From: CAVSRC01 sp963781775
GTDB lineage: Bacteria; Pseudomonadota; Alphaproteobacteria; Rhizobiales; Kaistiaceae
Length of the DNA: 64,000 nucleotides
Assembly (NCBI GenBank): GCA_963781775.1
Contig: CAWAHE010000026.1
Span: forward strand, 62,001 to 126,000
Reading direction: 5' to 3'
Under the pieces are notes generated by a model. That model was not told the DNA's origin. It saw only the letters and a program-made list of their open reading frames with translations, and searched no databases. This document shows, one piece after another, positions 1 to 8,310 of this stretch. Within the stretch, counting starts at the first letter, position 1; each line of letters opens with the position of its first letter. Position numbers and translations under genes: made by a program.

Positions 1-1
1 A

Positions 2-817
2 TTCCAGCAGGCGAACAGCCCTGCAGCCTTGAGCGCCGCGTTCGCCGACCTGCGCGGCCGCAACATCGACCTCGCTCAGGTGACGGTGGTCAATCCGACG
101 CTTGAGACCAGGCCCGTGCTCAACCAGCAGGGTCTTCTGCGGCTGGCGGGGTTCTTCCCGGCCGGCGCCGAGCGCGTGAACTTCGATCTCGTTTTCCAGC
201 TCGTTGGTGGAAACTGGAAGCTGTTTGGGATTGGTGCCTTCCCCCCAAAGGACTCGGCGCCTCCGGCGGGCAAGAAGACGGCCAGCGCCGGCAAGGCGAA
301 AGCCGCTGCACGCTCGATGCCGGATGATGCGACCCTGGTGACCCTCATCCGCGGCGCGGTCATCGGGCTCAACCAAGCGAATATCACCGGCGACTACTCG
401 GTTTTGCGTGACATTTCGGCGCCCGGGTTCCGCAGCGCCAACAGCCTCGACCGGCTCGCCGAAATATTTTCGGACTTGCGGGGCCGTCATCTTGATCTGT
501 CGCCGGTGGCGGTGATCGATCCAAGGCTGTTCCGTGCCGCGGCGATCGACGCCAAAGGCTTTCTGCGTCTCACCGGATACTTCCCGAGCCGGCCGGAGCA
601 GGTGAATTTCGACCTCGCATTCGAGTACGGCGAAGGGCAATGGCAACTCTTTGGAATTGGCGTCAACACCAGTCGCGAAGAGCCGGTTGCCGCCAAGGAA
701 GGCGCGCCCGCGGCTGCGCCGGCAGTTGTCCAAAAGGCCGCTGCGCAGAACGGCGCGAAGGCCGTCCCGGCCGCTCCTGCTGAGCCGCCGGCTCCGCGCC
801 CGCGCCCGCATAGCTAG
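2..817 (+). CDS. Hypothetical protein with a tandem duplicated domain (5' end outside window)
   Basis: The reading frame is open to the first bases of the window, so the start codon lies upstream; a TTG at 29 is only an internal in-frame codon. Two copies of a domain of roughly 110 residues follow each other: each contains a DLRGR segment, a hydrophobic LRL(A/T)G(F/Y)FP stretch, a VNFDL motif and ends in a W(K/Q)LFGIG motif. A short Ala/Lys-rich linker joins the copies, and the C-terminus is a low-complexity Ala/Pro tail. I do not recognise the family. It lies convergent to the flagellar block, so a link to motility is only a neighbourhood guess. That it is protein-coding is supported by the conserved internal duplication. 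Confidence 0.7.
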   Translation, partial: FQQANSPAALSAAFADLRGRNIDLAQVTVVNPTLETRPVLNQQGLLRLAGFFPAGAERVNFDLVFQLVGGNWKLFGIGAFPPKDSAPPAGKKTASAGKAKAAARSMPDDATLVTLIRGAVIGLNQANITGDYSVLRDISAPGFRSANSLDRLAEIFSDLRGRHLDLSPVAVIDPRLFRAAAIDAKGFLRLTGYFPSRPEQVNFDLAFEYGEGQWQLFGIGVNTSREEPVAAKEGAPAAAPAVVQKAAAQNGAKAVPAAPAEPPAPRPRPHS

Positions 818-892
818 TTCGCAACGCAGCGACGGCGGCTTCCTCCGCAAAGCGGCTGCACGATGTGGCAGAGCGTCGACGTTCGCTACCGC

Positions 893-1369
893 TCAATTGC
901 TCGCTTTCTGGGCGGTTTGCTTCAGCGTCTCCTTGTCGACGTAGTTCAATTCGTCGATCAGGATGTCCTTGACGAGATCGGTGCCGAGTCTCTTGTTGAC
1001 GGCGTCCTTGATGGCGGCGGTGATGTCGTCGAGATTGTATTTCGACATGTGGTCGAACTCGACCTTTCCGTCGGTGTAGATGTGGCGGAAGGCCTCGTCG
1101 ATGACGAACGGTTGCGGGTCCATCGGGAAGTCGTGCAGGGCCTGGGCGTCCGCCGTGAAGACCACCTTGGCAACGACGTAGCCGCGCAACTTGCCGTCCG
1201 AGATCATCGGCACCGTGATCGCCGCGGGGTGTCGGGACTCGATCCCTTCCAGCTTCTTCTCGCTGCGCACGACCGCAACGGTCGCGCCGGTGTCCCAGGT
1301 GGCGGCCGAATAAGCCGCGCCCAGCGCGACAAGCGAGCCCCAGGCGCCCAGAGCGATCGTCTTCAGCAT
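893..1369 (-). CDS. FliL-like membrane-anchored periplasmic protein, last gene of the flhA operon
   Basis: 158 residues. An N-terminal hydrophobic segment (about residues 5-24) would anchor a periplasmic domain. The C-terminal half has the FliL-style arrangement: a conserved strand containing GYVVAKVVF, then a helix reading DITAAIKDAVNKRLG and the final ILIDELNYVDK. FliL family proteins sit at the stator-basal body interface. A canonical fliL is present at 23804, so this is a second, divergent member. The gene starts 4 bases after the preceding FlgN-like gene, consistent with one transcript. The FliL relationship is inferred from pattern, not from an alignment. Confidence 0.6.
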   Translation of the reverse strand: MLKTIALGAWGSLVALGAAYSAATWDTGATVAVVRSEKKLEGIESRHPAAITVPMISDGKLRGYVVAKVVFTADAQALHDFPMDPQPFVIDEAFRHIYTDGKVEFDHMSKYNLDDITAAIKDAVNKRLGTDLVKDILIDELNYVDKETLKQTAQKASN

Positions 1370-1373
1370 CGGG

Positions 1374-1850
1374 TCAGGCTCTCATCGACCGGCGGGGCGT
1401 TGTCTGGCCGTAGGTTCCGTCCGAATCCGCCTCGTGCAACACGCCGACCATCATGTCCGAAAGTTCCCGGCTCGCCGCCAGGTGAAGCGACAACAGCCGC
1501 TGGTTCGCGGTCAGCGTGTCGTTGAGCGAGCGCAGCCGGGGCGCCAGCGCGGCATCGCCGCCGATCGGCAGGGTCCGCACCAGGCGGGTCAGTTCGAGCA
1601 GGCTCTGGCTCTTCCGCCGGTTGATGTCGGCGAAGTCGATCGGGCCGTGGCTCTCGAGCGCGGCCATTTCCGCGCCGACGGTTTCTTCGAGACGGCCGAT
1701 CGCGGCGGCGATGGCGGTGACAACCGCCGCGGGCGGCTTGCTCTCGACCTTGGCGCGCGCTTGCGGACGCGCCGGCAGATAGGTGCCGATATTGAGTTCC
1801 GGTGCGTGGCTTGCAGGAGCAGGAAATGGCGACGTGTTATCGGTTGGCAC
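1374..1850 (-). CDS. FlgN-like flagellar export chaperone (candidate)
   Basis: 158 residues beginning with GTG. The first 45 residues are Pro/Ala-rich; the remainder is predicted helical, with the pattern RKSQSLLEL followed by NDTLTANQRLLSLHLAASREL. This ANQRLL-type helix resembles FlgN chaperones, which hold the hook-filament junction proteins FlgK and FlgL before export. No other flgN candidate occurs in the cluster. It lies between flgJ and the FliL-like gene in the flhA operon. The assignment rests on helix pattern and context; a hypothetical flagellar protein is the fallback. Confidence 0.5.
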   Translation of the reverse strand: MPTDNTSPFPAPASHAPELNIGTYLPARPQARAKVESKPPAAVVTAIAAAIGRLEETVGAEMAALESHGPIDFADINRRKSQSLLELTRLVRTLPIGGDAALAPRLRSLNDTLTANQRLLSLHLAASRELSDMMVGVLHEADSDGTYGQTTPRRSMRA

Positions 1851-1866
1851 TTGTTGGTTCCCGGCG

Positions 1867-2430
1867 TCAGAGGACCGGGTCGGCCGGATCCGACCGCCCG
1901 TCGTCCATGCTCTTCAGCATGGCCCGTTCCATGGTTGTCGATAGCATTGCGGCTGCGGCAGGGGCTGGCGCTTCGCCTGCGTTGCGCGCCAAGGCCGAAC
2001 GCGTCATTTGGGTCGCGATGCCGATGCCGCCGTGCTTGGCCATCTGGTCGGCCATCTGCTGGACCAGCATCGATTTCCAGGTGTCGCCGGCGACGCCCTT
2101 GCCGAAGAAGCTGCTGTCGCTGGGCATCGACGCTTCGATCAGATTGGAAAGCGCCATCGCCTCGAACTGGCGATAGGTTTCGGCGGTATTGCCAGCCTTG
2201 GCCCCGGCAGCGCTGGAAGGGCCGGCGTCGGTAGGCGCAGGCGACCTGGCCTGCCCGACCGGGACCGTCTGGCCGGTCGATGTGCTTGCCTGTGCGCTCA
2301 GCGCGCGCGAGAACGCGGATTCGGTGCCGGCGGCTGCAGGGTCAAGCTTTGCCACGGCCTGCCGGTAACGCGTCGGGTCGGCAGCCCGCGCGACGTCAAG
2401 CACGATGTCTGTGGGCGGACTTATCGACAT
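1867..2430 (-). CDS. flgJ: Rod-binding protein FlgJ (single-domain type)
   Basis: 187 residues. The first 90 are low-complexity (Ser/Thr/Ala/Pro). Residues from about 95 match the FlgJ N-terminal rod-binding domain: YRQFEAMALSNLIEASMP, then FGKGVAGDTWKSMLVQQMADQMAK and GGIGIATQM. This domain caps the growing rod in the periplasm. The muramidase domain found in gammaproteobacterial FlgJ is absent, as is usual in alphaproteobacteria, where a separate lytic transglycosylase opens the wall (see the gene at 34191). Alphaproteobacterial homologues are sometimes called CheL. Confidence 0.8.
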   Translation of the reverse strand: MSISPPTDIVLDVARAADPTRYRQAVAKLDPAAAGTESAFSRALSAQASTSTGQTVPVGQARSPAPTDAGPSSAAGAKAGNTAETYRQFEAMALSNLIEASMPSDSSFFGKGVAGDTWKSMLVQQMADQMAKHGGIGIATQMTRSALARNAGEAPAPAAAAMLSTTMERAMLKSMDDGRSDPADPVL

Positions 2431-2481
2431 GCCGGCTCGGCGGATTCCCCTGTGTTCATCCCTCAGAATGACCGTCGTAGC

Positions 2482-2883
2482 TTACGGGAGGCTTGCATCG
2501 CGGGTTTTGCCGAGCGTTTCGAGGAGATCCTGGAACAGGCGCTTTTCCTCGCTGGTCGCGTGTTCGCGGCGCACGCGGTCGGTCATCCGCTCGGTCCGCT
2601 TCAGTTTCAGCGTTTCCTCGGTCAGTTTCTTCTCCATGACCTCGCGCGCCTTGGCCAGCCGATCCGCCTCGCGGGTCAGCGCGGTCAGTCGCCGGGTCAT
2701 CGCCTCGACGAACAGCCCGTGCATCGGATCGTCGCCGTTGAGCGCGCCGAGAAGGCTCTCCTGTCCCCTGGCGATTTCCGCTTTCTCGCGGTCGAGCGCC
2801 GCGATCCGCCACTCGGCCAGCCGATGCATCTGCTCCTGCACGGCCAGCACCCGTTCGATCTTCCTCAGGCGTCCGCGTTGCAT
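2482..2883 (-). CDS. FliJ-like coiled-coil flagellar export protein (candidate)
   Basis: 133 residues from ATG at 2883, 5 bases after the fliR stop. The frame stays open further upstream, but there it is antisense-frame noise inside fliR, so the start was placed after fliR. The protein is almost entirely charged alpha helix (RKIERVLAVQEQMHRLAEWR, then repeated heptad-like KLTEETLKLKRTERMTDRVR). Size, basic N-terminus and coiled-coil character fit FliJ, the stalk-like subunit of the FliH-FliI-FliJ export ATPase. FliJ sequences diverge strongly, so the call relies on architecture and on the position between export gate genes and flgJ. Confidence 0.6.
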   Translation of the reverse strand: MQRGRLRKIERVLAVQEQMHRLAEWRIAALDREKAEIARGQESLLGALNGDDPMHGLFVEAMTRRLTALTREADRLAKAREVMEKKLTEETLKLKRTERMTDRVRREHATSEEKRLFQDLLETLGKTRDASLP

Positions 2884-2888
2884 GAATG

Positions 2889-3641
2889 TCAGATCCCGAC
2901 CAGCCAGGCGTCGAGGGCGGCGACGAAATAATCGAGGAAGTCGTGCACCGTCAGCAGGAGCAGGAAGAGCCCGCCCAGCATGACGAACGGCGTGGCGATG
3001 AAATACACGGGAATCTGCGGGGTCAGCTTGTTGGTGACGCCGATCGCGAAGTTCACCAGCACCGAATAGACGATGAACGGACTGCCGATGCGAAGCGCCG
3101 CCAGGAAGGCGACGCCGGCCTTGTCGGTGACGTCGGCGAGCGCTGCCTGCGCGCCGAAAGAGCCGCCCGGCGGCAGGGCGGTATAGGAATCGATCAGGCC
3201 GCGCAGGAGTTCGATGTGCAGGCCGGCGACGAACATCAACGTCGTTGCCGCGACCGAAATAAGCGTCGAAAGCGCCGGCGACTGATCCTCGGAAAGTGAG
3301 CCGGTGGGCATCGCGCTCAGGCCGATCATCTGGGTGATGCCGGCCGTGATCATCTGCAGCGCCATGAACAACAGCCGGACGACGAAGCCGACCAGCAGGC
3401 CACGCGCCAGTTCGCCGAACAGAACGCCGAGCAGCGTCGGCGCGGAGCCGTCGCCGAGCACCGGCTTGATGTCGCCGATCAGCATCGGCGCCAGCGCCAG
3501 CGAGACCGCCAGCGCGATGAAGAGCCGTATGCGTGGCGCCACCTGCACGCTGGAGAAGCCCGGCGCCATCAGCAGGCAAGCCCCGACGCGACAGAAGATC
3601 GCAAAGGTCGAAAGGATTGTCTCTGGCGTGATGCCGATCAC
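2889..3641 (-). CDS. fliR: Flagellar export gate protein FliR
   Basis: 250 residues, multi-spanning. The N-terminal region (FCRVGACLLMAPGFSSVQVAPRIR), the GLSAMPTGSLSEDQSPALS region and the C-terminal PVYFIATPFVMLGGLFLLLL helix are typical of FliR/SpaR proteins. FliR forms the inner-membrane export gate with FliP and FliQ, both present in the window (24415 and 5794). The start overlaps the flhA stop by 4 bases, indicating translational coupling. Confidence 0.95.
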   Translation of the reverse strand: MIGITPETILSTFAIFCRVGACLLMAPGFSSVQVAPRIRLFIALAVSLALAPMLIGDIKPVLGDGSAPTLLGVLFGELARGLLVGFVVRLLFMALQMITAGITQMIGLSAMPTGSLSEDQSPALSTLISVAATTLMFVAGLHIELLRGLIDSYTALPPGGSFGAQAALADVTDKAGVAFLAALRIGSPFIVYSVLVNFAIGVTNKLTPQIPVYFIATPFVMLGGLFLLLLTVHDFLDYFVAALDAWLVGI

Positions 3642-5734
3642 GAAATGGTCCCGAGCGACCTGATCTCCACGCCACGGGCAATTTCAACATGGGACAGGAC
3701 GGCGAGCGACGGGAACATGCGCTCGACGATCATCCTGAGGTAAGGCCGCGCATCCGGCGCCGTGACCAGCACGAAATTCGGGTGCTCGGCCATGTGCTTG
3801 CGGATCACTTCGGATGCTTCCGTGGCGAACTGCTCGACCAGGCGCGGATCGATGTCGAACTCGATCACCTCGCCCTTGGAGTCGCGCTTGAGGCTCTGGT
3901 GGAAGGCGAGGTCCCAGCGGTTGCCGAGGCGCAGCACGCTCAGCGTGCCGCCGTTGGCGAGATCGCCGCAGATCTGTTGGGCGATACGCATACGCACGTG
4001 CTCGGCGATCTGCTCCGGGCGTCGCGCGTGCGGCACGACTTCCGCGATGGCCTCGAGGATGATGTGCAGGTTGCGGATCGAAACCCGCTCGGCGAGCAGT
4101 GTCTTGAGCACCGCCTGCAGGCCCGAATAGGTGATTTGCGTTGGGCAAATCTCTTCCAGCAGGCGTTTGTATTCCGGATCGAGCCGGTCGAGCAGCGTCC
4201 GCGTGTCTTTATAGGAAAGGAGCTGCGGCAGGTTATTGCGAATGACCTCGCTGATATGGGTCAGCATCACCGACAGGTTGTCGACCGGCGTGAAACCTTC
4301 GCGGCGCACCTCGCTGTCATAGGTTTTCGGAATCCACAGGGCCTTCATGCCGAAGGCGGGCTCACGCACCGTCTCGCCGGGCACGTCGGGCGGATGTCCC
4401 TCGCCGACGACCACGAGTAGTTCGTCGATGCGCAGTTCCTGCGTCGCCACGGTCGTGCCGTGGATCTTGATCTGGTAGCCCTTGGGCGCCACCGACAGGT
4501 TCTCGCTTACCCGGATTTCAGGCACGACCAGACCGTATTGCAGCGCGAACTTGCGACGCATGACGCCGGCGCGGTTGGCGATCTCCTGCGGCGAACGGAG
4601 CACGTGGCCGGCGAGGTGCATGCCGACCAGCAGTTCGATCTCGTCGGTCCTGAGCGCCTCCTTGATCGAGGTCTTGGCCTCGCTGCGCGCCTTGGCCTCC
4701 GCCGAGCGCTTGACCTGGGCTTCGTTTTCGCGGAGCGCATTCGCCCGGCGCGAGATCGTGTAGGAGCCGCCGGCAAGGAGCCCGCCGAGCAGGGCGAACG
4801 GGATCGTCGGCAGGCCCGGCAGGAGGCCGAAGATAAACATCAGGACGGCGGCGACGAAGAGCGCCCGCGGGTAGGCGCTGAGCTGGTCGAGGACTGCCGC
4901 CTCGGCCGGGCCGCGGGTGCCGCCTTTGGAGACGAGCAGGCCGGCGGCCAGCGAGATGATCAGCGCCGGAATCTGCGAAACGAGACCGTCGCCGACCGAC
5001 AGGCGGGTGAAGACGTCCGCCGCGGAGGAGAGCGCCATCCCGTGCCGAGTCACGCCGATGACGATGCCGCCGAAAATATTGACCGCGATGATGATGATGC
5101 TGGCGATCGCCTCGCCGCGCACGAACTTGGAGGCGCCGTCCATGGAGCCGAAGAAGGCGCTCTCGTCTTCGAGCTCGCGTCGGCGGCGATGTGCTTCCTT
5201 GTCGTCGATAAGCCCTGCGTTGAGATCGGCGTCGATTGCCATCTGCTTGCCGGGGATGGCATCGAGGGTAAAGCGCGCGCCGACTTCGGCGATACGCGTC
5301 GCGCCCTTGGTGATGACGACGAAGTTCACCGTCACCAGGATCAGGAACACCACGATGCCGATAACGAAGTCGCCGCTCATCACGAAGCGGGAGAAGCCCT
5401 GGATGATGTGACCGGCGGCGAAGACGCCGCTGTCGCCGCGGGCGAGGATCAGCCGGGTGGTCGCCACGCCGAGCGACAGGCGCAGAATCGTGCTGATGAG
5501 GAGTACCGTCGGGAACGCCGAGAAGTCGAGCGGCTTCTGGATCCACAGGGAGACCAGTAGGATCAGGATGGAGAGCGCGATCGACATGGCCAGGCCGAAG
5601 TCGATCAGGAATGGCGGAATCGGAACGAAGAGGACCGCCAGGATGGCGAGGATGCCGGCGGCAAACCCGACGTCGCGGAGAGACCGGTGTTCGGCCGGCG
5701 TGTTTTCGATGGTTCTGCTGTCGATGGCGCTCAT
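3638..5734 (-). CDS. flhA: Flagellar export gate protein FlhA
   Basis: 698 residues, the normal length of the family. The N-terminal half carries eight predicted membrane segments and the cytoplasmic FHIPEP-type loop (DADLNAGLIDDKEAHRRR preceded by PGKQMAIDADLNAG). The C-terminal half is the cytosolic substrate-docking domain that forms the nonameric ring. It is the first gene of a minus-strand operon continuing into fliR, a fliJ-like gene and flgJ. The proposed flagellar motif CTTCACGCAAG lies only 22 bases upstream of the ATG, so a transcript initiated there would have a very short leader. Confidence 0.97.
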   Translation of the reverse strand: MSAIDSRTIENTPAEHRSLRDVGFAAGILAILAVLFVPIPPFLIDFGLAMSIALSILILLVSLWIQKPLDFSAFPTVLLISTILRLSLGVATTRLILARGDSGVFAAGHIIQGFSRFVMSGDFVIGIVVFLILVTVNFVVITKGATRIAEVGARFTLDAIPGKQMAIDADLNAGLIDDKEAHRRRRELEDESAFFGSMDGASKFVRGEAIASIIIIAVNIFGGIVIGVTRHGMALSSAADVFTRLSVGDGLVSQIPALIISLAAGLLVSKGGTRGPAEAAVLDQLSAYPRALFVAAVLMFIFGLLPGLPTIPFALLGGLLAGGSYTISRRANALRENEAQVKRSAEAKARSEAKTSIKEALRTDEIELLVGMHLAGHVLRSPQEIANRAGVMRRKFALQYGLVVPEIRVSENLSVAPKGYQIKIHGTTVATQELRIDELLVVVGEGHPPDVPGETVREPAFGMKALWIPKTYDSEVRREGFTPVDNLSVMLTHISEVIRNNLPQLLSYKDTRTLLDRLDPEYKRLLEEICPTQITYSGLQAVLKTLLAERVSIRNLHIILEAIAEVVPHARRPEQIAEHVRMRIAQQICGDLANGGTLSVLRLGNRWDLAFHQSLKRDSKGEVIEFDIDPRLVEQFATEASEVIRKHMAEHPNFVLVTAPDARPYLRMIVERMFPSLAVLSHVEIARGVEIRSLGTIS

Positions 5735-5756
5735 GGCGCCAATCTGTCAGCCGGGG

Positions 5757-5767
5757 CTTGCGTGAAG
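5757..5767 (-). promoter_or_regulatory. Candidate flagellar control motif before flhA
   Basis: Reads CTTCACGCAAG in the direction of flhA. It matches the consensus (C/G)(C/T)TC-N-(C/G)GCAAG shared by seven flagellar transcription units in the window, with 22 bases between the motif and the flhA ATG. Confidence 0.45.
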
Positions 5768-5793
5768 ATGGATTGGCGGCGGCCGCCGGCGGC

Positions 5794-6060
5794 TCAGAAT
5801 CCAGTCGCGATGTGGCCGTAAGTCTCGCTGGCAAAAGCGAAAATCTGCCCGCCGATGAACGAGCTCGTCGCCGCGGTCACCAGCAGGATGACGATGATCT
5901 TGGGAATGAAGGTGAGGGTGATTTCCTGCACCTGTGTGAGCGCCTGAAACAGCGCGATGACGACACCCACGACCATGGCGGCGAGCACGGCGGGGCCGGC
6001 GGCGACGATGATGGTCCAGATCGCGGAATTGACAAGTTCGACCGCGTCGGCTTCGTTCAT
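5794..6060 (-). CDS. fliQ: Flagellar export gate protein FliQ
   Basis: 88 residues with two hydrophobic segments (about residues 15-40 and 50-75), the exact size and topology of FliQ. Typical signatures are GPAVLAAMVVGVVIALFQ and TQVQEITLTFIPKI. FliQ assembles with FliP and FliR into the export gate. It follows flgD by 5 bases and ends the flgE-fliQ minus-strand run; a 59-base gap with a control motif separates it from flhA. Confidence 0.95.
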   Translation of the reverse strand: MNEADAVELVNSAIWTIIVAAGPAVLAAMVVGVVIALFQALTQVQEITLTFIPKIIVILLVTAATSSFIGGQIFAFASETYGHIATGF

Positions 6061-6065
6061 GGTGC

Positions 6066-6464
6066 CTACTGGATGGTTACGCCGGAGCCAAGGGTCACCT
6101 GGCTGCCATCGGCGAGAGTGGCGATCGGTCCGTCGCTGGTGATCTTGACCGAGGCGACGGTTCCGCTGACCGTTCCGTCGCTTGACGTGATGGTCCGACC
6201 GATGACGGCGTCGCCGATTGTGAGCGCCGAGGCGGTCAGTAGCGAGTCGAGCTTGGTGTTCGATGCGACGCTTTGCTCGACCTGGGAGAAAGTCGCCAAC
6301 TGAGCCACGAATGCCGTCGAATCCATCGGCTTCGTCGGGTCTTGATTCTTCAACTGCGCGATGAGCAGCTTCAAAAACGCGTTGTAGTCGAGATCGCCCA
6401 CCGAGGATTTTGCGGCGGTCTCAGTGGCGGTTGGGGTGGACGAGACGGGCGGAACGGTGGTCAT
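6066..6464 (-). CDS. flgD: Flagellar hook cap protein FlgD
   Basis: 132 residues. Residues 23-60 carry the FlgD signature DYNAFLKLLIAQLKNQDPTKP followed by MDSTAFVAQLATFSQVEQS. FlgD caps the growing hook and is needed for FlgE assembly. The protein is short, as in other Hyphomicrobiales: the central beta domains of enterobacterial FlgD (about 230 residues) are missing. It lies between flbT and fliQ. Confidence 0.93.
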   Translation of the reverse strand: MTTVPPVSSTPTATETAAKSSVGDLDYNAFLKLLIAQLKNQDPTKPMDSTAFVAQLATFSQVEQSVASNTKLDSLLTASALTIGDAVIGRTITSSDGTVSGTVASVKITSDGPIATLADGSQVTLGSGVTIQ

Positions 6465-6481
6465 CGGCGATCTTTTCGTGG

Positions 6482-6904
6482 CTAGGCGGCGCGCGAAGGT
6501 TTGGCGGGCGGGACGCTGTTCAGGATCATGTCCTCTGTCGCGAACAGCCCGCGAATTGTCTTCAGCGCCTCGAAGATGCGGTCGGCATCGACCAGTCGCG
6601 CGACCGTGGCAAGGTCGGCCAGCACATCTTTGTTGGTGAAAGACGCTGCGGTTGAGGTGTGCAGTTCGCGGAACAGCGAGAGGACGGTCTCGGCCTGCCC
6701 GGGGGCCATCAAAAGGGTCTGCAAGACGAAATAGAGCTGGCGGAGCGGGGTTGTCGTCTCCTCCGCTTGCATCACGTGCGATTCGAGCATGAAGGCGACG
6801 TCGTTCATCAATTCGATCGATACCTTGCGATCGACGCGCACGACCGCGCCGTTGATGTAGATGCGTTCGCCCGCCTTGAGCGAGATCTGCATCGGCTTGG
6901 TCAT
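6482..6904 (-). CDS. flbT: Flagellin synthesis repressor FlbT
   Basis: 140 residues from ATG at 6904, which overlaps the flaF stop by 4 bases (ATGA); the open frame upstream of this ATG is antisense noise. The N-terminal ISLKAGERIYINGAVVRVDRK and the middle ESHVMQAEETTTPLRQLYFV segments are characteristic of FlbT. In Caulobacter, FlbT acts after transcription and binds flagellin mRNA leader sequence to promote its decay until the hook is complete. A structured flagellin leader at 25280-25422 is a plausible target here. Confidence 0.93.
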   Translation of the reverse strand: MTKPMQISLKAGERIYINGAVVRVDRKVSIELMNDVAFMLESHVMQAEETTTPLRQLYFVLQTLLMAPGQAETVLSLFRELHTSTAASFTNKDVLADLATVARLVDADRIFEALKTIRGLFATEDMILNSVPPAKPSRAA

Positions 6905-7248
6905 GTCAGGCCGTCGCGGATCGTTTTGTTGACGTCGATGAGGGCGCTGAAGCCCTTCGACGGATCGGCGAGAATCCGGTCGGATTCGGCGACCGCCCAC
7001 AGGCCGATGGAAATCAGATCCTGCTTGAGCGAACCGGCGAGTTCGTTGTTCGGATCGGTCAGGTTCTCGATGAAGAACGTCCACAGGCGCTGCACATAGG
7101 CCACCGCCTCGGTTACTTCGGGCGAGGCCGTGCCCTTCTCCTGGGCCGCCGTCATCAGTTCGATGGCGCGATCGAGCGCTGCCTTCTCGCGCTCGCGTGC
7201 CGCGTGAGCGCTACCTTCCATGATTTCGGCGTAGGTCATCTTGTACAT
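6901..7248 (-). CDS. flaF: Flagellar biosynthesis regulator FlaF
   Basis: 115 residues, helical. The start YAEIMEGSAHAAREREKAALDRAIELM and the segment RLWTFFIENLTDPNNELAGSLK (shown in part) are typical of FlaF. FlaF is needed for flagellin production or secretion and works opposite to FlbT in Caulobacter and Brucella. flaF and flbT overlap by 4 bases, so the two regulators are probably made in fixed proportion. Confidence 0.93.
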   Translation of the reverse strand: MYKMTYAEIMEGSAHAAREREKAALDRAIELMTAAQEKGTASPEVTEAVAYVQRLWTFFIENLTDPNNELAGSLKQDLISIGLWAVAESDRILADPSKGFSALIDVNKTIRDGLT

Positions 7249-7270
7249 GCGGCCCTTCCGGCTCGTTTGG

Positions 7271-8305
7271 TCACGCGTAGTTGAGGATGCTGATCTGGAG
7301 GAGCTTGGCGGTCAGCGAATAGGACATCTGAATCTGTGTCGTCAGCGTGTCGATCTTCACCTTGGCCTCCGCTGGATCGACGCCTTCCAGCGTGCCGATG
7401 CGTTCTTCGACGATCGCCTGTTGGGCCTTAACGCGGTCGGTTGCGCTGCTAACCTGCGCTTGCACGCCCCCGACGTCGGCCTGGATGGCGATGATGCCGT
7501 CGCTGGCGCTGCCGATGAGGTCGATCGCCTTGTTGAGAACCGCCTGACGAGCATCCGCCCCGAGCCCTTCAAATCCGAGATTTCCGAGCATCGTATAAAC
7601 CTCAGCAAGCTTGCGCATGGCTGGCTCGTTGGCGCTGACTGAGGTGGTAGCGGTTTCAGTAGGCGTAATGCGGCTGGTGATTGTCTGATCCGATGCGCTC
7701 GACCAGGTCGTGCCCCAGTCCGGGTCGGAAAAGAGCTGGGCGAATTGGTTGTCGAGAAAATCCGACATCGTCGCGCCGTCGATGTTGGCGGTCGCCGGAT
7801 CGTCCTGTGCGAAGCCGAATTTCGCGAGGAAGGCCGCGTCCACGGCCGCGCCGGGCCCGGCGTCGTATTGGGCGATCGGCGCTGTCCCCGAATTGATCCC
7901 GCCGAACAGGTAATTCCGGCCGTCCGACGTATTGGCGGCGCTCGTAAACGTCGACAGCGCCAGGCGCGCCGTTTGCGCGATGGATGTCGTTCCGCCCGAT
8001 GTCTTGGCGTCGAGGAGGCTGTGCAGGAAGTCGCTGGCGCCTGTCCGCATGGTGTCGAGCGCGGTTTGCGTTGTTTGCAGGCGCGTGGTGATCGCCGCGT
8101 CGCTGGTCGCCAGCGAGGCCAGGGCCGAAGTGTCAACGTGCAGCGACACGCTGCGTGAAGTCTGCGCCCCGAGGTTGAGACCGACGTCTGCCATGCGCGA
8201 GGTAACAACCTCCTGGTTCAGGCGGACAAGGTCGCTTTGCATCCGGCCGATACCCGAACGCGGCGTACCCATCAGCGATGCGGTTGAGACGAACGTCGTG
8301 CGCAT
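7271..8305 (-). CDS. flgL: Hook-filament junction protein FlgL (HAP3)
   Basis: 344 residues. The N-terminus (FVSTASLMGTPRSGIGRMQ) and C-terminus (AKVKIDTLTTQIQMSYSLTA, ending LLQISILNYA) form the paired flagellin-like D0/D1 helices. FlgL is the second junction protein, sitting between FlgK and the filament. It starts 5 bases downstream of the flgK stop, consistent with co-translation. Confidence 0.92.
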   Translation of the reverse strand: MRTTFVSTASLMGTPRSGIGRMQSDLVRLNQEVVTSRMADVGLNLGAQTSRSVSLHVDTSALASLATSDAAITTRLQTTQTALDTMRTGASDFLHSLLDAKTSGGTTSIAQTARLALSTFTSAANTSDGRNYLFGGINSGTAPIAQYDAGPGAAVDAAFLAKFGFAQDDPATANIDGATMSDFLDNQFAQLFSDPDWGTTWSSASDQTITSRITPTETATTSVSANEPAMRKLAEVYTMLGNLGFEGLGADARQAVLNKAIDLIGSASDGIIAIQADVGGVQAQVSSATDRVKAQQAIVEERIGTLEGVDPAEAKVKIDTLTTQIQMSYSLTAKLLQISILNYA

Positions 8306-8310
8306 GTCCG

